DNA of 56,208 nucleotides from positions 1 through 56,208 of the forward strand of contig NZ_BLJQ01000011.1 of assembly GCF_014132155.1 (NCBI RefSeq), given 5' to 3'. Origin of the DNA: Gluconobacter sp. Gdi (GTDB taxonomy: Bacteria; Pseudomonadota; Alphaproteobacteria; Acetobacterales; Acetobacteraceae). Each line of letters begins with the position of its first letter. Within the stretch, counting starts at the first letter, position 1. The translations under genes and the position numbers were made by a program. Below the pieces are notes generated by a model, which saw nothing but the letters and a program-made list of their open reading frames with translations, was not told where the DNA came from and did no database searches. Positions 27,726 through 40,853 of the stretch are shown one piece after another.

Positions 27726-29141
27726 TTGTTCGATCAACTCTCAGGTAAGATGTCCGGTGTCCTCGAAGGGCTTTCCAAGAATGGAAAGCTCTCGGAGGCT
27801 GATGTCACCGAGGCCATGCGTGAAGTTCGTCTCGCGATGCTGGAGGCGGACGTCGCGTTGCCGGTCGTGCGGGACTTCGTCAATAAGGTGCGTGAGCGTG
27901 CAGTTGGTCATGAAGTGCTGGAAAGCATTTCTCCTGGCCAGGCTGTCGCCAAAATTGTTAACGATGCCCTGATTGACGCGCTCGGCGGCGCCGGTGTTGC
28001 TCCTCTGAATCTTTCAGCTGTGCCGCCAGTTCCCTTGCTGATGGTTGGTCTGCAGGGTTCGGGAAAGACCACGACGTCGGGTAAAATCGCCCTGCGTCTC
28101 TCTTCCCGTGAGCGCAAGAAGATTCTTCTGGCGAGCTTGGATGTGCAGCGTCCAGCAGCGCAGCTCCAGCTTCAGCAGCTTGCTGAGCGCGTCAACGCGA
28201 TTACAGGGCTGGTAAAGTCTCTGCCAATCGTAGCGGGGCAGTCGCCGGTAGATATCGCGAAGCGTGCGCTGGAAACAGCCCGTCGCGAAGGCTACGATAT
28301 CGTCATTCTCGATACCGCTGGCCGACTGTCTATCGACGAAGCTCTGATGGACGAGGTTCGCGAGATCCGTTCTGTCACGAACCCGGCAGAAACGCTGTTG
28401 GTCGTGGACGCGATGACGGGGCAGGACGCGGTCAATACAGCCAAGTCCTTCAATGAAGCCGTCGGTATTACCGGCGTCGTCATGAGCCGAATGGATGGTG
28501 ATGCCCGTGGCGGTGCCGCACTGTCCATGAAGGCCATTACGGGCGCACCGATCAAGCTGACGGGTTCTGGCGAAAAGCTGGAAGCGCTCGAAGAATTCCA
28601 TCCGGAACGTGTAGCTGGCCGCATTCTGGGGTTGGGTGACGTTGCTGGCCTCGTGGAACGCGCAGCGGAAACGCTCGACCACGAAGAAGGCGAGCGCGTA
28701 GCCAAAAAGATGCTCGCCGGTAAGTTTGATCTGGATGACTACGTGTCCCAGATCAACCAGATCAACCGTATGGGGTCGATCTCGGGCATTCTCGGCATGC
28801 TTCCTGGTATGGGTAAGATCAAGGATATGCTGGGTGACAAGGAGATCGACACGTCGATTTTCAAACGTCACAAGGCCATCATTTCCTCGATGACCAAGCA
28901 GGAGCGCAAAACGCCGGGGATCATCAAGGCATCCCGTAAAAAGCGGATCGCCTCGGGTTCTGGAACGACGGTTCAGGAAGTGAACCGTCTGCTCAAGCAG
29001 TTTGACGACATGTCCACAATGATGAAGCGCATCAGCAAAATGGGCCTTGGTGGCCTGATGCGCGGAATGGGTGGGGCAGGTGGTCTGGCCGACATGATGA
29101 AGGGAATGGGCAAGCCCGGTGGGCGCCCGCCTTTCGTCTGA
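27726..29141 (+). CDS. ffh: Signal recognition particle GTPase Ffh
   Basis: Binds 4.5S RNA and signal sequences on ribosomes and hands them to FtsY at the membrane. 471 residues: N domain (1-85), G domain with [14 protein letters not shown] and the TKxDG-like RMDGDARGG, and the Met-rich M domain ([15 protein letters not shown], then Met/Gly-rich end). The start is TTG at 27726, with AAGG upstream and MFDQLSGK as the expected first residues. It opens a run ffh-rpsP-rimM-trmD-rplS that is conserved in many bacteria. Confidence 0.97.
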   Translation: MFDQLSGKMSGVLEGLSKNGKLSEADVTEAMREVRLAMLEADVALPVVRDFVNKVRERAVGHEVLESISPGQAVAKIVNDALIDALGGAGVAPLNLSAVPPVPLLMVGLQGSGKTTTSGKIALRLSSRERKKILLASLDVQRPAAQLQLQQLAERVNAITGLVKSLPIVAGQSPVDIAKRALETARREGYDIVILDTAGRLSIDEALMDEVREIRSVTNPAETLLVVDAMTGQDAVNTAKSFNEAVGITGVVMSRMDGDARGGAALSMKAITGAPIKLTGSGEKLEALEEFHPERVAGRILGLGDVAGLVERAAETLDHEEGERVAKKMLAGKFDLDDYVSQINQINRMGSISGILGMLPGMGKIKDMLGDKEIDTSIFKRHKAIISSMTKQERKTPGIIKASRKKRIASGSGTTVQEVNRLLKQFDDMSTMMKRISKMGLGGLMRGMGGAGGLADMMKGMGKPGGRPPFV

Positions 29142-29181
29142 TCAGCATCAAGTTTTCAAGTTTGTCTTTCAGGAGTTTTTC

Positions 29182-29532
29182 ATGAGCCTCAAGATTCGTC
29201 TTTCACGCGCTGGTGCCAAGAAGCGTCCGTACTACCACATCGTCGTTGCAGACAGCCGCAGCCCGCGCGATGGCCGTTTCATTGAAAAGGTTGGCGCATA
29301 CAACCCAATGCTGCCGTCCGACCATGCTGATCGTATCCGCCTCGATGGCGAGCGCATCCAGCATTGGCTCGCCAACGGCGCGCAGGCAACCGACCGCGTT
29401 GCACGTTTCCTCGGCAACGCTGGTCTAGCTCCGAAGCCTGCTTACAGCGAGCAGCCGAAGAAGTCCGCTCCGAAGGCCAAGGCTCAGGCTCGCGCTGCAG
29501 AAGCCGCCGCTGCTGCAGCTGCCGCAGCCTGA
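29182..29532 (+). CDS. rpsP: Ribosomal protein bS16
   Basis: A small 30S subunit protein needed for assembly. 116 residues: the standard [18 protein letters not shown] core, then an alanine-rich tail with Lys/Pro, as seen in some Alphaproteobacteria. AGGAG stands ahead of the start ATG. An in-frame frame extends upstream over the ffh end, but the conserved first residues set this start. Confidence 0.98.
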   Translation: MSLKIRLSRAGAKKRPYYHIVVADSRSPRDGRFIEKVGAYNPMLPSDHADRIRLDGERIQHWLANGAQATDRVARFLGNAGLAPKPAYSEQPKKSAPKAKAQARAAEAAAAAAAAA

Positions 29533-29563
29533 TCTACTGCTGACGTTTCAGGACGCTTGATCC

Positions 29564-30106
29564 GTGCCACCCTTTAAACCTGACAGTGATGTCCTGATCG
29601 CGACCATCGGTCGTCCGCATGGCGTGCGCGGTCTGGTTCATCTTCATGCTGCTACTGATGATCCGGCTTCTGTCGAGATGTTTGGTGCGCTGCATGATGA
29701 GCGTGGGGTTGTATGGACAGCACGGTGGGTTTCTCCCGGAGTGGCTGCGCTTGCAGATGCCCAAGGGAATACCCTGCCAGACCGAACAGCTGCCGAACGA
29801 CTGGTTAACCGTCGTTTGTATGTTGCGCGTGAGCTTCTGCCGACTGTCGAGGAAGACGAGTTCTATCATGCCGACCTGATCGGCATGACTGCAGTTTCCG
29901 AAGATGGTGAAGTGCTTGGAACCGTTTCCGTAGTTCATGACTATGGTGCGGGTGTCAGCCTCGAGATTGATCGAGGTCTGATCGTTCCATTCACGCTGGC
30001 TTGTGTGCCGCATGTCGATCTCGCGCACCGTCGCGTCACCGTCGTGCCGCCAGTTGAAGTCGAGGTCGAAGGTGATCTCGATGGAGAGGTACAGGTTCGG
30101 GTATGA
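29564..30106 (+). CDS. rimM: Ribosome maturation factor RimM
   Basis: Helps mature the 30S subunit by binding S19 near the 16S head. 180 residues: N-terminal RimM beta-barrel ([27 protein letters not shown]) and C-terminal PRC-barrel domain ([18 protein letters not shown]). GTG start 31 bases after rpsP. It overlaps trmD by four bases (ATGA). Confidence 0.96.
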   Translation: MPPFKPDSDVLIATIGRPHGVRGLVHLHAATDDPASVEMFGALHDERGVVWTARWVSPGVAALADAQGNTLPDRTAAERLVNRRLYVARELLPTVEEDEFYHADLIGMTAVSEDGEVLGTVSVVHDYGAGVSLEIDRGLIVPFTLACVPHVDLAHRRVTVVPPVEVEVEGDLDGEVQVRV

Positions 30107-30807
30107 GTTGGCGCGCTGACATCCTGACCCTGTTTCCGGACATGTTTCCGGGGCCGCTAGGGTTTTCCCTGGCGGGCAGGGCGCTTGATCGCGGTATCTG
30201 GTCTTGTGAATCGCATGATCTGCGTGAGCATGGACTGGGTCGTCATCGCGCTGTGGATGATACGCCGTTTGGCGGCGGAGCTGGCATGGTCATGCGGGCA
30301 GATGTTCTGGATACGGCTCTTTCAGCGCTTCCGGCGCTGGATGGTCGTCCTGTCATCTATCCGACACCCCGTGGGCGCCGTCTGTCGCATGAAGATGCAG
30401 AGCGTTTCGTGGCAGGGCCAGGTGTTGTGGTTCTGTGTGGGCGTTTTGAAGGTATTGACGAGCGTGTGCTGGAAAAGCACGACATCGAACAGTTCAGTAT
30501 GGGCGATGTCGTGCTGTCAGGCGGAGAAATTCCGGCCCTGATGCTTCTGGACGCATGTGTGCGTCTTTTACCGGGAGTGATGGGTTCCCAGATTAGTGGT
30601 CAGGACGAAAGTTTTGCCGACGGTCTGCTGGAGTACCCGCAATATACGAAGCCGGCGGTCTGGGATGGGCGCGAAGTGCCCGAAATCCTGCTCTCCGGCA
30701 ATCATGGTGCCATCGCCCGCTGGCGTCATGAACAGTCAATCGCCGTCACGAAGGCACGTCGCCCCGATCTGTGGGATGCGTACCTGGCGCGACAGCAGGT
30801 TCATTGA
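30103..30807 (+). CDS. trmD: tRNA (guanine-N1)-methyltransferase TrmD
   Basis: Methylates G37 next to the anticodon, preventing frameshifts. 234 residues, SPOUT family: [33 protein letters not shown] and [15 protein letters not shown], which contains the trefoil-knot S-adenosylmethionine site. Overlap with rimM indicates coupled translation. Standard length and order. Confidence 0.98.
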   Translation: MSWRADILTLFPDMFPGPLGFSLAGRALDRGIWSCESHDLREHGLGRHRAVDDTPFGGGAGMVMRADVLDTALSALPALDGRPVIYPTPRGRRLSHEDAERFVAGPGVVVLCGRFEGIDERVLEKHDIEQFSMGDVVLSGGEIPALMLLDACVRLLPGVMGSQISGQDESFADGLLEYPQYTKPAVWDGREVPEILLSGNHGAIARWRHEQSIAVTKARRPDLWDAYLARQQVH

Positions 30808-30831
30808 ATTTTTGTTTCCAGGAGTTTGGTC

Positions 30832-31224
30832 ATGAACATTATCCAGCAGTACGAGGCGCGCGAAATCGAGCGTCTTTCCACGGCTCGCGCCGTTCCGGAA
30901 TTCATCGCAGGTGACACGGTTCGCGTTGGCGTCCGCGTTGTCGAAGGTACGCGTGAGCGCGTGCAGAACTTCGAAGGCGTTGTCATTGCCCGTTCCAACA
31001 AGGGTCTGAACAGCAACTTCACGGTTCGCAAGATTTCCAACGGTGAAGGCGTGGAGCGTGTATTCCCGCTGTACGCTCCGTCCCTCGCCAGCATCGAAGT
31101 GGTGCGTCGTGGTAAGGTGCGTCGCGCAAAGCTGTACTACCTGCGTGGCCGTTCGGGTAAGTCTGCCCGTATTGCAGAGCGCCCGCGCGATCTGCCGAAG
31201 GCTGGCGAAAAAGCCGCTTCCTAA
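30832..31224 (+). CDS. rplS: Ribosomal protein bL19
   Basis: 50S subunit protein at the 30S/50S interface. 130 residues: [37 protein letters not shown] and [14 protein letters not shown] are diagnostic. AGGAG lies 7 bases before the chosen ATG. Follows trmD after 24 bases and is followed by leuC after 20 bases. Confidence 0.98.
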   Translation: MNIIQQYEAREIERLSTARAVPEFIAGDTVRVGVRVVEGTRERVQNFEGVVIARSNKGLNSNFTVRKISNGEGVERVFPLYAPSLASIEVVRRGKVRRAKLYYLRGRSGKSARIAERPRDLPKAGEKAAS

Positions 31225-31244
31225 GTCAAGGTTGGAGTATAAGG

Positions 31245-32672
31245 ATGCCCGTTTCTTCTTCGCCCAGAACCCTGTTTGACAAGATCTGGGCCGATCACGT
31301 CGTTGACCGTCTCGAAGACGGGACGTGCATCCTATACATCGACCGTCACCTCGTTCACGAGGTGACAAGCCCGCAGGCTTTTGAAGGTCTGCGGATGGCC
31401 GGACGTCGCCTGCGTCGTCCGGACGCAACAGTCGCCGTGGTGGACCACAACGTCCCCACGTCCGACCGTTCCCAGCCGATTGAAGAGCCGGAAAGCCGTC
31501 TCCAGATCGAAACGCTGGAGAAGAACGTCGCTGAGTTCGGCGTTCCATATTTCCCGCTGCGTTCCGCGTCTCAAGGCATCGTTCACGTTGTGGGTCCGGA
31601 GCAGGGTATTTCCCTGCCAGGCATGACAATCGTTTGTGGTGACAGTCATACCTCGACGCACGGCGCACTCGGCGCGCTTGCATTTGGTATTGGCACGTCC
31701 GAAGTCGAACACGTCATGGCGACCCAGACGCTTCTCCAGAAGCCCGCAAAGAACATGCGTGTTTCTGTTGAGGGCAAAGTGGGTCCGGGCGTAACGGCCA
31801 AGGACATCATGCTGGCCATTATCGGCAAAATCGGTACGGCAGGTGGCACCGGGCATGTGATCGAATTTGCCGGCTCTGCAATCCGTGATCTGGACATGGC
31901 CGGGCGTATGACGCTCTGCAACATGTCCATTGAAGGCGGTGCAAAGGCTGGTCTGGTCGCACCCGACGAAACAACCTTCGCATACGTGAATGGCCGTCCG
32001 TTTGCGCCGAAGGGTGAAGCGTTCGAGCAGGCCTGTGCTTACTGGCGTACGCTGGCATCGGATGAAGGCGCTCATTTCGACACGGAAGTGACGTTGAAGG
32101 CCGAGGACATTGTGCCTTCCGTCACTTGGGGTAACAGCCCGCAGGACGTTTTGCCGATTGATGGCATCGTGCCGTCCCCATCTGATTTTAAGGATCCCGC
32201 ACAGGCCGCGCAAGTCCAGCGCGCTCTGGATTATATGGGCCTTACGGCTGGCCAGAAGATTGCCGGAACGCCCGTCGATGTGGTGTTCATTGGCTCCTGC
32301 ACCAACAGCCGTCTAGAAGATCTGCGAGCTGCTGCTGAAGTTGTGCGCGGGCGGCATGTTGCGAAGACTGTTCGCGCCATGATCGTTCCAGGCTCAGGCC
32401 TCGTGAAGGCTGCTGCCGAAGCCGAAGGGCTGGACAAGATTTTCCTTGAGGCCGGTTTTGAGTGGCGCGAGGCAGGCTGCTCGATGTGTCTGGGGATGAA
32501 CCCGGATCGTCTGACGCCGGGACAGCGTTGCGCTTCTACGTCCAACCGTAACTTTGAAGGTCGTCAGGGGCCGGGCGGCAGAACGCATTTGTGTTCCCCA
32601 TCCATGGCTGCAGCCGCGGCTGTGACGGGCACGCTATGTGATGTGCGTGAGCTGATGAAGGAAACCGTCTGA
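31245..32672 (+). CDS. leuC: 3-isopropylmalate dehydratase large subunit
   Basis: Isomerises 2- to 3-isopropylmalate in leucine synthesis together with LeuD. 475 residues, aconitase fold. The [4Fe-4S] ligands are in [11 protein letters not shown] and [23 protein letters not shown] carries active-site residues. The start ATG has AAGGA-type signal upstream. It follows rplS so closely that read-through from the ribosomal operon is likely, and it overlaps leuD by one base. Confidence 0.98.
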   Translation: MPVSSSPRTLFDKIWADHVVDRLEDGTCILYIDRHLVHEVTSPQAFEGLRMAGRRLRRPDATVAVVDHNVPTSDRSQPIEEPESRLQIETLEKNVAEFGVPYFPLRSASQGIVHVVGPEQGISLPGMTIVCGDSHTSTHGALGALAFGIGTSEVEHVMATQTLLQKPAKNMRVSVEGKVGPGVTAKDIMLAIIGKIGTAGGTGHVIEFAGSAIRDLDMAGRMTLCNMSIEGGAKAGLVAPDETTFAYVNGRPFAPKGEAFEQACAYWRTLASDEGAHFDTEVTLKAEDIVPSVTWGNSPQDVLPIDGIVPSPSDFKDPAQAAQVQRALDYMGLTAGQKIAGTPVDVVFIGSCTNSRLEDLRAAAEVVRGRHVAKTVRAMIVPGSGLVKAAAEAEGLDKIFLEAGFEWREAGCSMCLGMNPDRLTPGQRCASTSNRNFEGRQGPGGRTHLCSPSMAAAAAVTGTLCDVRELMKETV

Positions 32673-33298
32673 TGGACAAGTTCACGGAACTGACCGCCAT
32701 TGCGGCTCCGATGCCGAATGAGAACATTGATACCGATCAGATCATTCCGGCGCGCTTCCTGAAGACCATCCAGCGCACAGGTCTTGGCAAGAACGCCTTT
32801 GCGGCGCAGCGCTACGACGAGAATGGCAACGAGAACCCGGACTTTGTGCTGAATAAAGAGCCGTATCGTCAGGCTGAAATCCTCATCACCTATGACAATC
32901 TCGGTTGCGGCTCGTCTCGTGAGCATGCGCCGTGGGCTCTGCTGGATTTCGGCATCCGCTGTGTCATCGCGCCGAGCTTTGCCGATATTTTTTTCAATAA
33001 CTGTTTCAAGAACGGTATCCTGCCGATCCGTTTGCCACGGGAAATCTGTGACGAACTGATGGGTGATGCACGCCAGGGTTCGAATTCCCGTCTGACGGTC
33101 GATCTGGAAAAGCAGATCATCATTCGCCCCGACGGGAATGTTGTGCCGTTTGAAGTTGATCCCTTCCGCCGTCACATGCTGCTTGAAGGTCTGGACGATA
33201 TCGGCCAGACGCTGGCGCATGATGCGGAAATCAGCAGCTTTGAACATCAGGCCAGCCGTGCATGGGTGCCGTCAATCAGCATGGGAACTGCAAAATGA
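32672..33298 (+). CDS. leuD: 3-isopropylmalate dehydratase small subunit
   Basis: Swivelling subunit of the LeuCD isomerase. 208 residues: [27 protein letters not shown] and [16 protein letters not shown]. The coding frame overlaps leuB by four bases (ATGA). Confidence 0.98.
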   Translation: MDKFTELTAIAAPMPNENIDTDQIIPARFLKTIQRTGLGKNAFAAQRYDENGNENPDFVLNKEPYRQAEILITYDNLGCGSSREHAPWALLDFGIRCVIAPSFADIFFNNCFKNGILPIRLPREICDELMGDARQGSNSRLTVDLEKQIIIRPDGNVVPFEVDPFRRHMLLEGLDDIGQTLAHDAEISSFEHQASRAWVPSISMGTAK

Positions 33299-34404
33299 GT
33301 GAAGCCCACAAGCTTCTTGTTCTTGCCGGTGATGGTATCGGCCCGGAAGTCATGCGTGAAGTTGCACGAATTGTGCATTGGCTGGACGCAAACCGTGGCC
33401 TGAAGCTGGACATTACGGAAGAACTCGTTGGCGCGGCTTCCCTTGCAGTCCATGGCGTTCCTATCCGTGATGAGGTTATCGACCTTGCTCGGAAGTCTGA
33501 TGCGGTTCTGTTCGGCTCTGTTGGGGATCCGGCCTGGGGTCATGTCGGGTTCGACAAGCGCCCTGAAGTGGCCATTCTGAAGCTGCGCAAGGAGCTTGAG
33601 CTTTTCGCAAACCTTCGCCCGGCCCAGCTTTTTGATGCGTTGATTGATGCGTCTGCCCTGAAGCCGGAAGTGGTGCGCGGCCTGGATATCATGATCGTCC
33701 GTGAGACGGTGGGTGGTATCTATTTCGGTGAGCCACGCGGCATCGAGACGCTTCCGGATGGTTCTCGTCGCGGAATCAATACGGAAGTTTACACGACGTC
33801 CGAAATCGAGCGTGTTGCCCGTGTTGCTTTCGAGATGGCCCGTCAGCGCGGAAACCGTGTCTGTTCCGTCGAGAAGTGCAATGTGATGGAAAGCGGCCTT
33901 CTGTGGAAGGAAGTCGTCACCGATCTGCACAAGCGCGAATATCAGGATGTGGAATTGTCCCACATGCTGGCCGATAACTGCGCCATGCAGCTCGTTCGTA
34001 ACCCGAACCAGTTTGATGTGATCGTTACGGGCAACCTGTTCGGCGATATCCTGTCCGATCTGGCGTCGATGCTCACGGGTTCTCTGGGTATGCTTCCGTC
34101 TGCAACGCTCGGCATTGTCCGTGAAGATGGCAAGCGCAATGCGCTGTATGAGCCGATCCATGGCAGCGCGCCGGATATCGCTGGCAAGGGCATTGCAAAC
34201 CCGCTGGCGCAGATCCTGTCTTTCGCGATGCTGCTGCGTTACTCGCTCAACCGGGCTGAGGATGCAGAACTAATCGAAAAGGCAGTGTCAAACGTTCTGG
34301 CAAGCGGCCTGCGCACCGCTGACATCATGTCTCCAGGCATGGCTCGCGTTGGCACCGATATGATGGGACAGGCTGTTTTGCGCGAAATGGAAAAGCTGGC
34401 CTGA
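33295..34404 (+). CDS. leuB: 3-isopropylmalate dehydrogenase
   Basis: Oxidative decarboxylation of 3-isopropylmalate to 2-oxoisocaproate with NAD. 369 residues: [11 protein letters not shown] at the start, [15 protein letters not shown], the Lys in [22 protein letters not shown] and [14 protein letters not shown]. Ends the leuCDB cluster before a strong terminator. Translation starts within leuD. Confidence 0.98.
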   Translation: MSEAHKLLVLAGDGIGPEVMREVARIVHWLDANRGLKLDITEELVGAASLAVHGVPIRDEVIDLARKSDAVLFGSVGDPAWGHVGFDKRPEVAILKLRKELELFANLRPAQLFDALIDASALKPEVVRGLDIMIVRETVGGIYFGEPRGIETLPDGSRRGINTEVYTTSEIERVARVAFEMARQRGNRVCSVEKCNVMESGLLWKEVVTDLHKREYQDVELSHMLADNCAMQLVRNPNQFDVIVTGNLFGDILSDLASMLTGSLGMLPSATLGIVREDGKRNALYEPIHGSAPDIAGKGIANPLAQILSFAMLLRYSLNRAEDAELIEKAVSNVLASGLRTADIMSPGMARVGTDMMGQAVLREMEKLA

Positions 34405-34432
34405 TTTTACCCTAAATTGTCTCTGCTTAAGG

Positions 34433-34469
34433 GCCGGGTAGTTCCATAAGGAGCCGCCCGGCTTTTTTT
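34433..34469 (+). terminator. Terminator after leuB
   Basis: GCCGGG, an 18-base loop, CCCGGC and seven T, about 28 bases past the leuB stop. It would end the ribosomal-leucine transcript. Confidence 0.85.
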
Positions 34470-34550
34470 GTGCACGAAAAACGTGTCAGTCATGTGCCGA
34501 TGGGCTGTGGTCAAATGAGGGCGGACGGCGCTAGGGTCTCTGCGCGATAA

Positions 34551-36979
<2,429 letters not shown>

Positions 36980-37020
36980 GAAGCATGGACGGAAACGGAG
37001 CGGAGTGTCAGAATTGGATC

Positions 37021-38709
37021 ATGACACAGACAATCCCTCCGTTCTCTGACCTGTCTTTCCCCCGTCCAGACGAAGCGTCTCTTAAGGCGCGTTACGCGGA
37101 CATTTCGTCGCTGCTTGATCGCGGGCAGCGCGAAGAGGCTCTCAAGGCTTTTGATGCCGTTCGGCGAGAGTATGAATCCTGGGCCTCCCACGTTCATCTC
37201 CAGTTTTCCCGCAATACACAAGACGAGACGGCGAAGACGGACCGTGACTACGCGGATCGCCTTTCGCCTGTTGCGACGGACCATGAAGTCATCATCAAGA
37301 AGCGTCTGCTGGCAGACCCTGATCGTGCCGGTCTGGAAGCGCTCCTGACGCCACATGTGGTTCATTTGTGGGAAGCAGACACCACGACGTTTGATCCTCG
37401 GATCAGCACGGATCTGGAAGAAGAAGCGCGCCTGACGGGCGAATACACGGCGCTTCTGGCCTCGGCGAAAATTGCCTTTGATGGCAAGGTTCTGAACCTG
37501 TCAGGGCTTGTACCATATTTGCAGGGGCCGGATCGGGACGTCCGCCATGCTGCCGAGCAGGCACGCTGGGCCTTTTTTGAAGAACATGGCGAAGAACTGG
37601 ATACGCTTTATGGGCGTCTGGTTGAGCTGCGTGACCGGATGGCGAAAACGCTGGGGTTCGAGAACTATATCGGGCTGGGTTACCGCCGGATGCGCCGGAC
37701 AGATTACGGCCCGGAGCAGGTGGCATCCTTCCGGGAAAAGGTTCTTAGTTCAGTTACCCCATTGGTTCAGTCACTGCTGGAACGCCGTCGCCTTAAAATG
37801 GGATGGGACAAGGTCTGGGCCTGGGACGAGGCACTGATCGATTTGCAGGGGAACCCGGAGCCGGCAGGAGATCATGATCTGCTTGTGGCTCGGGCAGAAG
37901 GCATGTTCCGTGCGCTCGACCCCAAAGGCGAAATGGGCGATTTCTACGTTCAGATGCGGGATCTCGGATACCTTGATCTGAAGAACCGGGACAACAAGGC
38001 GGGCGGTGGCTTCTGCACCTCATTCCCGACCGTTGGCAGCCCTTACATCTTTGCCAATTTCAATGGCACCCATAACGATATTGGCGTGTTTACCCACGAG
38101 ATGGGGCATGCCTTCCAGAACTGGAAAAGCCGCGATCAGGACTGGGTCGATCAGCTCTGGCCGACCATGGAAGCCGCCGAGATTCATTCCATGGGCTTGG
38201 AGTTTCTGACCTGGCCGCAGATTGATACGCTGGTCGAAGACGGGGCAGGAGACCGGTATCGCCGAATGCATCTCATCGATGCGCTCTCATTTTTCCCATA
38301 CGGTGTCTGTGTCGATCACTTCCAGCATGAAGTGTACGCCAATCCGCAGATGACAGCGGCAGAACGGCACGAGACCTGGGCACGCCTGGAGAAAATGTAC
38401 ATGCCCTGGCGGGACTGGGGCGATCTGGCTTATCCGGCAAAGGGTGGTCGCTGGCAGGCCCAGCTCCATATCTATCGTCTGCCATTTTATTACATTGATT
38501 ATGCTCTGGCTCAGTGCTGTGCACTGCAACTCTGGCTTCGTTCCCGTATGAACCGGGAAGCCACGTTCGAGACATATCGCAAGCTGTGTTCGGAAGGCGG
38601 CTCCAAGCCGTTCTCACAGCTTGTGGCTGATGCCGGTCTGGTATCCCCGTTTGAGGAGGATGCTTTGGCGGAAGTCGTTCATGAAGCCGAGCAGGAACTC
38701 GGAATCTGA
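37021..38709 (+). CDS. M3 family oligoendopeptidase
   Basis: A zinc metallopeptidase of 562 residues, cytoplasmic, probably degrading short peptides. HEMGH (359-363) gives two zinc-binding His and the catalytic Glu; EAAEIHSMGLEFL downstream holds the third ligand. Family features of PepF/Pz-peptidase also appear (LYGRLVELRDRMAKTLGFENY, GYRRMRRTDYG). The start ATG precedes MTQTIPPFSDL; an ATG 12 codons earlier is possible. About 40 bases after the aminotransferase, so perhaps cotranscribed. Confidence 0.92.
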   Translation: MTQTIPPFSDLSFPRPDEASLKARYADISSLLDRGQREEALKAFDAVRREYESWASHVHLQFSRNTQDETAKTDRDYADRLSPVATDHEVIIKKRLLADPDRAGLEALLTPHVVHLWEADTTTFDPRISTDLEEEARLTGEYTALLASAKIAFDGKVLNLSGLVPYLQGPDRDVRHAAEQARWAFFEEHGEELDTLYGRLVELRDRMAKTLGFENYIGLGYRRMRRTDYGPEQVASFREKVLSSVTPLVQSLLERRRLKMGWDKVWAWDEALIDLQGNPEPAGDHDLLVARAEGMFRALDPKGEMGDFYVQMRDLGYLDLKNRDNKAGGGFCTSFPTVGSPYIFANFNGTHNDIGVFTHEMGHAFQNWKSRDQDWVDQLWPTMEAAEIHSMGLEFLTWPQIDTLVEDGAGDRYRRMHLIDALSFFPYGVCVDHFQHEVYANPQMTAAERHETWARLEKMYMPWRDWGDLAYPAKGGRWQAQLHIYRLPFYYIDYALAQCCALQLWLRSRMNREATFETYRKLCSEGGSKPFSQLVADAGLVSPFEEDALAEVVHEAEQELGI

Positions 38710-38717
38710 GGCAACGG

Positions 38718-38750
38718 TTCTGGCTCTGAAGGGTAACTTCAGAGCCAGAA
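38718..38750. terminator. Perfect 14-bp hairpin between convergent genes
   Basis: TTCTGGCTCTGAAG and CTTCAGAGCCAGAA pair perfectly around a 5-base loop, filling the space between the peptidase and the convergent thioredoxin-like gene (8 bases from each stop). A strong T tail is missing on both sides; it probably serves both transcripts. Confidence 0.75.
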
Positions 38751-38758
38751 TAAACGGT

Positions 38759-39283
38759 TTATCCGCGGCTGTTCCACTCGGAAATCAGGTCAAGAACGGC
38801 CTGTGGAGACATGCTGCGAGCATTCCCGAGAGCCTTCGATCCGTCGCCGTTCAGGGCCTTTCCATCTGGCGTCACGATGATGACTGTCGGAACAGCCTTG
38901 ATCGTCACGTCGTATTTCTGGGCCAGATCGAGATTGGTGTTAATGCGCCCGACATTCACCGGGACGATCACAAACTGGCTGTCCAGCCATGCCTTGGCGT
39001 CGGGCAGGGCAAAAATGCCGGAGAGCATTTTGCAGTCCGGGCACCAGTTGCCGCCGAAATCGAGAAGCACCTTACGGCCCGTTTTGGCAGCGAGCGCAAA
39101 GGCATCGCGCACCTGCTCCTGGGCGACGGATGTGTCTGGATAGGGTGTTGCGACCGGCGGGGCTGATGTTTCCGTCAGTTTGGGCGCAGGCGTACCTGCA
39201 GCCTGTGCTGAAAAAGGTGCGGAAAGCGCCAGACCCAGTCCGGCGGCGGCAAGAAGGGAAACGCGCATAAAAAAGGCTTTCAT
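38759..39283 (-). CDS. Secreted thioredoxin-fold protein
   Basis: About 174 residues. Signal peptide (MKAFFMRV, hydrophobic core, cleavage near QAA), then a thioredoxin fold with the active site WCPDC (around GGNWCPDCKML) and the cis-Pro loop KAVPTVIIVTPDG. Resembles periplasmic thioredoxin_7/DsbD-like disulfide proteins; likely a periplasmic thiol:disulfide oxidoreductase or reductase. A methionine six codons earlier is an alternative start; no strong ribosome binding site singles one out. Confidence 0.86.
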   Translation of the reverse strand: MKAFFMRVSLLAAAGLGLALSAPFSAQAAGTPAPKLTETSAPPVATPYPDTSVAQEQVRDAFALAAKTGRKVLLDFGGNWCPDCKMLSGIFALPDAKAWLDSQFVIVPVNVGRINTNLDLAQKYDVTIKAVPTVIIVTPDGKALNGDGSKALGNARSMSPQAVLDLISEWNSRG

Positions 39284-39355
39284 TGATCGAGTGGTCTGCA
39301 TCACATAACGCAGTGTCACAGCAAAACGATTAAAGCCTACTTCATTCGGAAGGTC

Positions 39356-39694
39356 ATGCTTTTGATAACGCAACACGGTTCACCCTCATCGCCCTCCGCT
39401 CAGCAGGGTGCAGAAGTCAGTATTCTGGAGACGCTCCTGAGGACCGTCGTCCTCGTTGGGCTTACCCTGGCACTTGCCGCCATTTTTCGTTTCTGGGAAC
39501 CTGCCGTAAAGCTTTCTCAGAAGACTGCGGCGACGCATGCCTGGCAGTCGCTTTACAGCGTGTTTCATATTGAAACGGCGCTCGGGCGGGAACAGCTCAT
39601 TCTTGTAGGTATTATTCTGTTCTGTTTTGCCGTGGCGCTGGTCGTTCAGGTGGCTGGGCTTTTTGCTCTTAAGATGATCAGAAACAGATCCTGA
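39356..39694 (+). CDS. Small membrane protein of unknown function
   Basis: 112 residues with two strongly hydrophobic segments (about 26-45, VVLVGLTLALAAIFRF; and about 83-108, ILVGIILFCFAVALVVQVAGLFAL). GGAAGG lies just before the ATG. No family is recognised. It is divergent from the thioredoxin-like gene and convergent with the DUF423 gene (4 bases between stops). Confidence 0.65.
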   Translation: MLLITQHGSPSSPSAQQGAEVSILETLLRTVVLVGLTLALAAIFRFWEPAVKLSQKTAATHAWQSLYSVFHIETALGREQLILVGIILFCFAVALVVQVAGLFALKMIRNRS

Positions 39695-39698
39695 AGTC

Positions 39699-40127
39699 TC
39701 AGGCTGAGCGCCGTCTTAGTCCGGACAGTGCTGCAAGAAGCCATGCTAAAATCAGCAAGGTACCGCCATAGGGGGCTATGCGAGCTACTGAGAGTGTCCC
39801 GATTTTCAGATCAAAAAGCGCGAAAAGCGTGACGGAGACACAAAAGAGCAGCGTGCCTGCCAGCATCGTCAGACATGCAAGACGTGCCAGGCGTAGCGTC
39901 AGAAAGCGCGCTCCTAGTGAAAGCGCACAGAGTGCGATGGCGTGCCACATGAGGATGTCCACCCCGGAGTGCAGAACGGCACGGCCATTGGGGATGGCAA
40001 ACATATGGTCGGGGAGGTGAGAGGCAAGCGCCCCGAGAACCACTCCGGATGCGCCTTCGACAGCTCCGGCAATGAAACAGAAGCGGAAGGCACCGGAAAA
40101 ATCATGCGTGCTAGAATTTGCGGACAT
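39699..40127 (-). CDS. DUF423 family membrane protein
   Basis: 142 residues with four predicted membrane segments and the DUF423 signature: GAVEGASGVVLGALASHLP, then HSGVDILMWHAIALCALSL and the C-terminal APYGGTLLILAWLLAAL. Function of the family is unknown; members are inner-membrane proteins. Convergent with the preceding small membrane protein. Confidence 0.85.
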   Translation of the reverse strand: MSANSSTHDFSGAFRFCFIAGAVEGASGVVLGALASHLPDHMFAIPNGRAVLHSGVDILMWHAIALCALSLGARFLTLRLARLACLTMLAGTLLFCVSVTLFALFDLKIGTLSVARIAPYGGTLLILAWLLAALSGLRRRSA

Positions 40128-40243
40128 GGCCTGAATGTATCATGAGTGGTGCCGAACATGAATGGACCGCTTGAAGCCGGGACCATTCAGCCAGAGTGGC
40201 TGGGACATTGTCCTGGTCTCGCAGATGGAAGGAATGTCTCTTC

Positions 40244-40837
40244 ATGACAGTTACTGTACGCTTCGCAGCTCTTGCCTCGATTGCCATGCTGGCAGGCCTG
40301 AGCGCCTGTAATGCCCCGGATGCACCGCCGGCACCGGCGCTGCCGTCTGCTGCATCAACCTATACGCTTTCGACAGCGGATGCCGCATTTCTTCAGCAGG
40401 TCGATGCCATGGACCTGACGCAGGTGAGCATTGCGACACTGGCTGCCACGCATAGCAACAGCGATGTTGTGAAGGCTTTCGCCGCAACACTGGTCAATGA
40501 CCACACGACCAATCGCAAGGCCGTCTCGAAGGTAGCTAGCGATGCCAACCTGACCGTTACTGATAAGCTGAATGCTGGTGATGAAGCTCACGTTGCAGCC
40601 TTCGGGCATCTGTATGGCGCTGCGTTTGACCGTGTCTTCCTGCGCGAAGTTCTGAGCGTTCAGACGCCTGCTCTCAGCAGTGCTCTGGCAACAGCATCGC
40701 AGTCCGGCGGAACGGCCGATATCAAGACGCTGGCATCAGACACCACGAAGATGCTTAAGGACCATACGACTCGTGCGCAGGACCTGAGCGGCGCGAAGAC
40801 TGTCAAAGGTCATCATCATCACTTCGGTCGTCACTAA
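40244..40837 (+). CDS. DUF4142-type lipoprotein
   Basis: About 197 residues. Lipoprotein signal with lipobox LSAC (Cys about 22), Pro/Ala-rich spacer, and a helical DUF4142 domain (ADAAFLQQVDAMDLTQVSIATLAA, DHTTNRKAV, DHTTRAQDL) whose paired His/Asp-rich helices look like a ferritin-like bundle. Ends with HHHHFGRH, a possible metal-binding tail. AAGGA precedes the chosen ATG. The next gene (cobalamin adenosyltransferase) starts 16 bases later. Confidence 0.83.
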   Translation: MTVTVRFAALASIAMLAGLSACNAPDAPPAPALPSAASTYTLSTADAAFLQQVDAMDLTQVSIATLAATHSNSDVVKAFAATLVNDHTTNRKAVSKVASDANLTVTDKLNAGDEAHVAAFGHLYGAAFDRVFLREVLSVQTPALSSALATASQSGGTADIKTLASDTTKMLKDHTTRAQDLSGAKTVKGHHHHFGRH

Positions 40838-40853
40838 GGTTTAGAGGCCAACT

